In this document: positions 30,579-35,453 of the stretch, piece after piece
How positions within the stretch are numbered: position 1 is the stretch's first letter
Layout of the letters: each line of letters opens with the position of its first letter
Origin: Clostridia bacterium
GTDB lineage: Bacteria > Bacillota > Clostridia > Oscillospirales > Acutalibacteraceae
DNA: 35,453 nt
Direction: 5' to 3'
NCBI GenBank assembly: GCA_017406805.1
Contig: JAFQXU010000012.1
Span: 1-35,453 of the forward strand
Notes under the pieces: generated by a model
The model's database searches: none
What the model was told of the DNA's origin: nothing
The model's input: the letters and a program-made list of their open reading frames with translations, nothing else
Translations under genes and position numbers: made by a program

Positions 30579-31232
30579 ATGAAAGTACTTAAAAAAGCAG
30601 GTTTAGCATTAGGTTTGTTTTCACTAATTTTAGGAGGAGCTTTGCATCAAAATTCGGTTTTTGCAGCCCCTGATAAGGAAGATTTCCCGGTTTATTATAA
30701 GAGCTTCCCAGTTCCTAATAACATTGTCAATACTAAAGATCCAGAGTTATTTAACTCATTAATAACTAAAAATCCCAAAATATGTAATTTTGCCAAACAA
30801 TTAAATGAAAAGCAATTTAATGCATTTAAAAATTCTTTTGAAACCTATGGCGTTTTCCGTAATCCTTATGATGAAGGAAACTTATTTATTTGGATAAAAA
30901 GTATAAATTATCTTGTCAGTGCGGTTCAAACCGGCGATTTAGAGTTTGTAAAATTAGTTGTTGAAAATTTCGACATTCCAAATATAAACCAAACAGATGA
31001 CTGCGGATGCGGTTCACCGTTGAAGTGTGCTGTTTGTCTTGCTAATAATAAAGACGTTGACAGCCAAACCGCTAAAGATATAGTAGATTATCTGTTATCT
31101 TGTGGCGCAGATCCTTATTATGAAGGTGTAAAATCATATATACCCGATCTTTTTAAAAATATCTCGCCCTCTTCACCGCGCATGATTTTTAAAGAAATTT
31201 TTCAAAAACATGGTTATTATGATATAATTTAA
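30579..31232 (+). CDS. Secreted ankyrin-like repeat protein
   Basis: A 217-residue protein with a clear signal peptide (KVLKKAGLALGLFSLILGGA, cleavage after VFA-A near residue 30). The mature part holds one or two ankyrin-like repeats: YLVSAVQTGDLEFVKLVVEN, and CAVCLANNKDVDSQTAKDIV followed by DYLLSCGADPYYEG, where LLSCGADP is the most typical ankyrin block. Four Cys lie in CGCGSPLKCAVC, which could bind metal or form disulfides. It has its own promoter, an AAAGGAG ribosome site 7 nt ahead of the ATG and a terminator 40 bp behind. Function unknown; protein-protein binding outside the cell is likely. Confidence 0.7.
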   Translation: MKVLKKAGLALGLFSLILGGALHQNSVFAAPDKEDFPVYYKSFPVPNNIVNTKDPELFNSLITKNPKICNFAKQLNEKQFNAFKNSFETYGVFRNPYDEGNLFIWIKSINYLVSAVQTGDLEFVKLVVENFDIPNINQTDDCGCGSPLKCAVCLANNKDVDSQTAKDIVDYLLSCGADPYYEGVKSYIPDLFKNISPSSPRMIFKEIFQKHGYYDII

Positions 31233-31271
31233 AATTAAACGTAACTAAAAAAGTTTGTTAATTCAATTCTT

Positions 31272-31303
31272 TAGCCCGGTAACACCGGGCTATCTCTTGT
31301 TTT
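31272..31303 (+). terminator. Terminator after the ankyrin-like gene
   Basis: TAGCCCGGT, loop AAC, ACCGGGCTA, then TCTCTTGTTTTTT. Nearly identical in stem and loop to the hairpin at 30363-30383, though the two end different transcription units. Confidence 0.75.
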
Positions 31304-31414
31304 TTATACTTTTTATATTTTTTAAATTTCAAATTTATATTTAATGCAAATGGATTACACAATCCCGATTTAAGATATTTTCTCTAGTCTTCTCCATTAC
31401 ATACCTCATCATAA

Positions 31415-31570
31415 CCATTCAAGAAATGTGGGAAAATAATTTGTGAACATCCGATTGTATCGGACGATGTAGGTGCTTTGGCTATAGGAACACTTTGCAG
31501 TATAGGGTATGAAATACATAAAGGCGCAGAATATTTATGGAATAAAGCAACAGACGGCAATAAAAAATAA
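31415..31570 (+). pseudogene. 3' remnant of an unknown gene
   Basis: An open stretch of about 51 codons without a start codon, after an in-frame stop at 31412. It reads CEHPIVSDDVGALAIGTLCS, then IGYEIHKGAEYLWNKATDGN and ends KK. A well-formed terminator follows 42 bp later, which supports it as the true end of a former gene. I do not recognise the family. The remainder of 31233-31685 is AT-rich and empty. Confidence 0.4.
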
Positions 31571-31611
31571 TTTTTATATATTATTAATTAGTGCTAATAT
31601 TTAAATATTTT

Positions 31612-31642
31612 AAAAGACCCGTTTTAATAGCGGGTCTTTTTT
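31612..31642 (+). terminator. Terminator hairpin
   Basis: AAAAGACCCG pairs with CGGGTCTTTT across a 9-nt loop, ending TTG. With A-runs on both sides it could work in both directions and also stop the minus-strand lectin gene that ends at 31686. Confidence 0.8.
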
Positions 31643-31685
31643 GTTGCAAAAATTTAGAATTATTAACTTTTGCAAATCTAAAATT

Positions 31686-32492
31686 TTATTTTACAAATTT
31701 AAACTTCTGCGCATCAGAATCGTTTATTTCCCAACACTGAATATTTGTCCAATCCTCTGCAATTGCACCATCTACATCAAGCGATAACCCATTACATTTT
31801 GAAACAATATGAAAATACCCTTGCCTGTCCGGGATAATATACCACTTTTGCGCATCAGTACCATTTTTCTCATATTGCCATATGTTTGTTCCTATTTCGC
31901 TTCCTGAATTTTCAACGTCAACAGCTTTACCCGAGCATTTTGGAATTATTGTGTAAGTCCCGTCGAAGTTATATTTTAGGTAAAACTTTTGCGCAACGCT
32001 GTCATTTCGCTCAAAAAGGTGCAAATTCGCACAATTTTCGGGGCTTGCCCATTCTATATCCAAACACTTATTGTAATTAAGCTTACTTATTATCATGTAA
32101 GTGCCTTCCGATATTTCCGGCTTTTCATATTTCGTTCTTTTTGGGAAAAGCTTCTCCATTTTTATCTTTGCTCTGATGTAATCAAGTTCTGTATAATCAA
32201 TATCACCGCCGGTGTTAATACAAAAAAGACTGCTGCTGTAATCCGCAAAAAATGCATCCTTCAAATCTATGTAAGACCCTGAAATTTTTCCCATTTTTCT
32301 ATTGTATTTATTTATCAAATAAAAACAGTACATAGTTTGATGCTGAAATCCGTAATTATTCCTAAACCTAGCAAACAAGCATTCGTTTGCGTGCTCATAT
32401 TTATTAAGAACCAAGTCATATATTTCCTTAAGGTCTGTTAAATTCTCGCCCAAGGCATTGTGCGGAAAATAATTCAAATCTTCACTTGGCAT
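31686..32492 (-). pseudogene. 3' part of a split Stealth-ricin lectin gene
   Basis: A 268-codon frame. Residues 1-75 (NYFPHNALGENLTDLKEIYD; LFARFRNNYGFQHQTMYCFY) match the third conserved region of Stealth phosphotransferases, which cannot work alone. From about 130 a ricin-type beta-trefoil follows with three repeats: KCLDIEW, KAVDVEN and LSLDVDG, each ending with an AQKF or AQKW block (QxW-like). The trefoil binds carbohydrates. The frame is open for 6 codons ahead of ATG 32492, reading DIK before MPSED, and lines up with the preceding frame if one base is restored near 32495-32506. It is therefore one gene in two frames. If ATG 32492 is used, a separate lectin-containing piece could still be made, but it would lack a signal peptide. 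Confidence 0.75.
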
Positions 32493-32494
32493 TT

Positions 32495-33172
32495 TTATAT
32501 CTCGGCTAAAACCTTATCGTACAAGAACATAAAAGTCGACATTCTTTGATACTCAAAGCCACTATTTGAATGCGGGCTTAATGAGTTTATATCATTTTTT
32601 AAATCATACCAATAATTCCTTATGTTACCATACTGGCCATAATCTATATTTTTTCCGTAAAGTGCGTAAGGAACCACCCTTCCTTCTTCGTTTCTGTAGA
32701 AAAAGTCGCTTTTCTTCAGGGGTTTCCCTATGAAAAAATCATCGTTCATATATATAAAGTTTTCCGAGCAGCCAAAATCTTTTAAGCGCCAGAAATTAAA
32801 TTCAAAGCTCACGGAAGACGAGCTGTCGAACCCCAGTAAATCTTTGTCTTTTATATAAACTATTTTATCGCTTATTTTACTTTTATCTTTTAAAAATTTA
32901 ACTTTGTCGTTGGGCATTATTATAAATATTTTTCTTACCCACGGAATGTTTTCAAGCACAGACCTTAGTGAATACCTAAGTTCTTCGTTATCGTAATCTT
33001 TTTTGCACACAGGTATTCCTTCTCTATGCAAATTTTCGTCCGATAAATCTATATATTTATACACCAAATCAATGGGCTCATTTTCCACATCGTTATTTAA
33101 ATTAATATCTTGCGAAAAAACACTTGGCAAAAACAATACTACAATCATTAACATAACTAAAATCTTTTTCAT
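32495..33172 (-). pseudogene. 5' part of a split Stealth-ricin lectin gene (secreted)
   Basis: A 225-codon frame. A signal peptide (1-20, KKILVMLMIVVLFLPSVFSQ) leads into Stealth region 1 (PIDLVYKYIDLSDENL) and region 2 (EELRYSLRSVLENIPWVRKI; FIYMNDDFFIGKPLKKSDFF). Stealth proteins transfer hexose-1-phosphate groups in polysaccharide synthesis. Here the catalytic regions are intact but region 3 lies in the next frame. A signal peptide is unusual for bacterial Stealth enzymes, which act in the cytoplasm. The frame ends at TAA 32495, where a single lost base explains the break. Alternatives are a sequencing error or an unusual frameshift. The start codon at 33172 has only a weak ribosome site. 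Confidence 0.75.
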
Positions 33173-33319
33173 AAAGCAACCACACTTTCTTTATTTTGGA
33201 TATAATTCTACTTATGGTTTTGTCGGTTGTCAATTTCTAATTTGAATAAAAAAATTAAGCGTTTCGCCCAAAATTGACATTTTTAGCAAATTCAATTAAT
33301 ATTTAACTGGTGATTTGTT

Positions 33320-35453
33320 TTGCTCAATTTTATTTTAAACCGAGTTCAAAAATCAGAAATACTGCTAAATATCCTTACAAACAAAGCTATGTGCGAGAAT
33401 GAAAACATCATATTCTTAGTTCCCGAACAAAGCTCCTTTGCCAACGAAAAAAAACTCCTGCAAAAACTTGGCAACAAAAACTTTAAAAAAGTAAAAGTCA
33501 TAAGCTTTTCCAGGCTCTATGACCTTATTTCGCAAATAATAAAAATCCCACCTTTAAAACAAATCAGCGAAATAAAAAAAGTTATGCTTATTAATCTCGC
33601 ACTTCAAATATCCGAGCCAAAACTTGAGCTTTACAAAAAAAGCGTTGGCGACACAAACACCGCATCTTTAATACTGGACGCTTTAATGGAATTTAAATCC
33701 GAAAAAATATCCGCAGAAATGCTGGAAAAAATCAAAAATCTTACAAACAAAAATATACTTAAACAAAAAATATCCGAAATAGAAATAATTAAAGAAAACT
33801 ACGAACTTATAACCAAAGGCGAATTAAACGACACCTTAGACGGCTTAAATTTGGCCGAAAAAATAATAAAAGAAAAAAATGTTTTTAAAAATTACACTGT
33901 TTTCGTAGATGAATTCACAGACTTTACCGCCCAACAAACCGCTATACTAGAACTTTTAACCACTCAGGCAAAAGACATGTACATAGCATTTAAAATGCCA
34001 TGCGAAAACTCAGAAAATCCTGGCCATAATCTTTTTTACCACACGCAAAAAACAGTTAACACTCTAAAAAATTTGGCAAAAAAAAATAAAATTAAAACTA
34101 ACTTTATAACCGCACCGGAAAATGGCCTTAAACCACCAAAAATTTCTGAAGAAATAGCATTTTTAGAAGATAATTTATTCAGGCCGGTAAAACAAAAATC
34201 GGAAATCACTCCAAAAAATATAAAAATTTACAGTGCATACACCGCCTTTGAGGAATGCGAATACATCGCAAGAATCATTCAAAAACTTATTACCGAAAAC
34301 AAGTACAAATACAGCGATTTTACGGTTATAACTCGAGACATGGAAACATATGAAAATGCTTTTAAAAGTATTTTTAAAAATTATGAAATCCCTTATTTTT
34401 TGGATTCAAACGAAAAAATATTCAATAAAAACCTTATCGGATTGGTGCTGGCAGCACTTGATTGCGCCGAATCTTACTACAACTCAGAAGATATTTTAAG
34501 ATACTTAAAAACAGGCCTTACGAACCTATCTACGGAAGAAATCGCTTTAATCGAGAATTATATTTTTCTGTGGGATATAAAAGGAAGCGACTGGCTTACG
34601 GATTTTTCCATGCACCCGGAAGGATTTAAAGAAACTTTTAACGAAGAAAACAAAAAACTCCTGGAAAAACTAAACAGCCTTAGAAAAATTATTATTACTC
34701 CACTTAAAAATTTAAAAAGCAAAATCAAAAACCCAAGCGGAGTGCAGTTTGCCAAAGCAATATATTCATTTTTAACAGAAGTAAACACCCCAAAGAACTT
34801 GCAAAAATACTGCCTTGATTTATTTAATGAAGGAAAAATCCAATTATCCGAACAAACCGCAAGATTATGGGATATTTTGATGGATATTTTAAATGAAATA
34901 GCTACCACGTTTAAATTTACAAATTTACCCTTAAAAAAATACAAAGAAATTTTAAAATGCTCTTTGGAATTTGCCGACTTTTCGTCTATCCCGCAAAACA
35001 CAAACAGCGTAACCGTCGGCTGCATTAACCGTATGCGAATTTTTGATTCAAAAATAGTCTTTATTGTAGGCGCAGAAGACGGAGAATTCCCAAAATCGCC
35101 GTCAGAATCCAAAATTTTTACCGAACCGGAAATTTCTCATATTCTTTCTTTGGGAATAGAGCTAAAAAACAGCGCCCAAAGTTTTGTTCAAAAAGAAAAG
35201 TATTTGGCTTATTTAGCGCTGACGTCCGCCACAGAAAAACTTTTTATCTCTTGGAATTCCTCGGGCGAAAAACTTCCTTCAGAAATAATCAAAGAAGTAA
35301 TAGAAATCTTCCCGAAAACAAAAATTTTAAATAAAAAAATTATACCGGAAGAAGAAATGATATGGTGCGAAAAATCCGCTTTTGAATGGTACGCACAAAA
35401 CCACAAAAATCAATCTTCAACAGTAAAATGTTTGGAAAAATACTTTTTAAACA
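33320..35453 (+). CDS. addB: Helicase-exonuclease AddAB, subunit AddB (partial, 3' part outside window)
   Basis: AddB with AddA processes double-strand DNA ends for recombination, as RecBCD does in E. coli. 711 codons are visible. The helicase-like N-terminal domain is recognised by FLVPEQSSFANEKKLLQKL, VISFSRLYDLIS, VFVDEFTDFTAQQ, FTVITRDMETYENAF, the family block TVGCINRMRIFDSKIVFIVG and AEDGEFPKSP, and KEKYLAYLALTSATEKLFIS. The nuclease domain with its Fe-S cysteines lies past the edge. At the N-terminus, where AddB normally has GRAGSGK, this protein has NRVQKSEI, so the Walker A motif is lost. TTG 33320 is the only start in frame after TGA 33311, with GGTGAT ahead. It is divergent from the Stealth gene. 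Confidence 0.9.
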   Translation, partial: MLNFILNRVQKSEILLNILTNKAMCENENIIFLVPEQSSFANEKKLLQKLGNKNFKKVKVISFSRLYDLISQIIKIPPLKQISEIKKVMLINLALQISEPKLELYKKSVGDTNTASLILDALMEFKSEKISAEMLEKIKNLTNKNILKQKISEIEIIKENYELITKGELNDTLDGLNLAEKIIKEKNVFKNYTVFVDEFTDFTAQQTAILELLTTQAKDMYIAFKMPCENSENPGHNLFYHTQKTVNTLKNLAKKNKIKTNFITAPENGLKPPKISEEIAFLEDNLFRPVKQKSEITPKNIKIYSAYTAFEECEYIARIIQKLITENKYKYSDFTVITRDMETYENAFKSIFKNYEIPYFLDSNEKIFNKNLIGLVLAALDCAESYYNSEDILRYLKTGLTNLSTEEIALIENYIFLWDIKGSDWLTDFSMHPEGFKETFNEENKKLLEKLNSLRKIIITPLKNLKSKIKNPSGVQFAKAIYSFLTEVNTPKNLQKYCLDLFNEGKIQLSEQTARLWDILMDILNEIATTFKFTNLPLKKYKEILKCSLEFADFSSIPQNTNSVTVGCINRMRIFDSKIVFIVGAEDGEFPKSPSESKIFTEPEISHILSLGIELKNSAQSFVQKEKYLAYLALTSATEKLFISWNSSGEKLPSEIIKEVIEIFPKTKILNKKIIPEEEMIWCEKSAFEWYAQNHKNQSSTVKCLEKYFLN

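Noticed and set aside
18804..31650. Direct repeat of the tRNA-Pro 3' end that would define an integrated element
   Set aside because: I looked for a second copy of TCCTGTCACCTCGACCA further right and did not find one, so tRNA integration stays a suggestion.
34558..35112. 184-codon minus-strand open frame
   Set aside because: Antisense to addB, which is supported by family blocks in the same interval.
1..35453. CRISPR arrays, rRNA genes, replication origin
   Set aside because: No regularly spaced repeats, no rRNA-like sequence and no DnaA-box cluster were seen.

Overview
The window is AT-rich DNA from a spore-forming, low-GC Gram-positive bacterium, most likely an anaerobic member of the Clostridia. 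Evidence: spoIIE, a spoVM-like micro-gene, two Csp-like cytoplasmic subtilases, a GTP-type PEP carboxykinase, an HPr/EI/EIIA sugar phosphotransferase operon, AddB, and Gram-positive Shine-Dalgarno sequences with many TTG starts. Species cannot be named from the sequence alone. || Chromosomal backbone, 1-18880. The left edge carries the PTS operon on the minus strand (ptsH, ptsI and a partial glucose-type EIIA gene). Divergent from it is pckG, so sugar uptake and the PEP/oxaloacetate node share one intergenic region. Then follow a LytR-CpsA-Psr cell-wall ligase, two tandem Csp-like subtilases, a small strongly expressed gene with a double-glycine-leader look, hsp20, a YugP-type zinc peptidase, a ComM/YifB AAA ATPase, spoIIE, a short sigma-region-4-like operon divergent from an XRE regulator, two micro-genes (47-residue membrane protein and SpoVM-like), an AGCS alanine/glycine symporter and tRNA-Pro(UGG). 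|| Accessory region, about 18880-31650, starting directly behind tRNA-Pro. It holds a sortase-anchored lipase-like protein, an intact IS3-family element inserted 6 bp ahead of a large serine recombinase gene, an MBL-fold hydrolase, an AbiE-type toxin-antitoxin pair with an operator over its promoter, a cassette of a coupled mini-ORF, a Mu-F-like (phage minor head) domain protein and two tandem membrane-anchored paralogues, a secreted ankyrin-like protein, and gene remnants. Three copies of a GATAC dyad plus terminator hairpin punctuate it, and two diverged copies of one small gene lie in inverted orientation, which suggests stepwise accretion of modules. || Right end, 31686-35453. A secreted Stealth-type phosphotransferase fused to a ricin-type lectin domain is broken by an apparent one-base frameshift. 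Divergent from it is the 5' two thirds of addB, whose Walker A motif is degraded. || The most system-like candidate is the cassette at 27638-30162: hairpin-abutted mini-ORF, Mu-F-like protein with a distinct C-terminal domain, and two related membrane proteins, a layout that resembles toxin plus immunity. Other points of interest are HPr lacking Ser46 with a repeat tail, a probable ATT start on the XRE gene, and the IS end that supplies a Shine-Dalgarno sequence to the recombinase.
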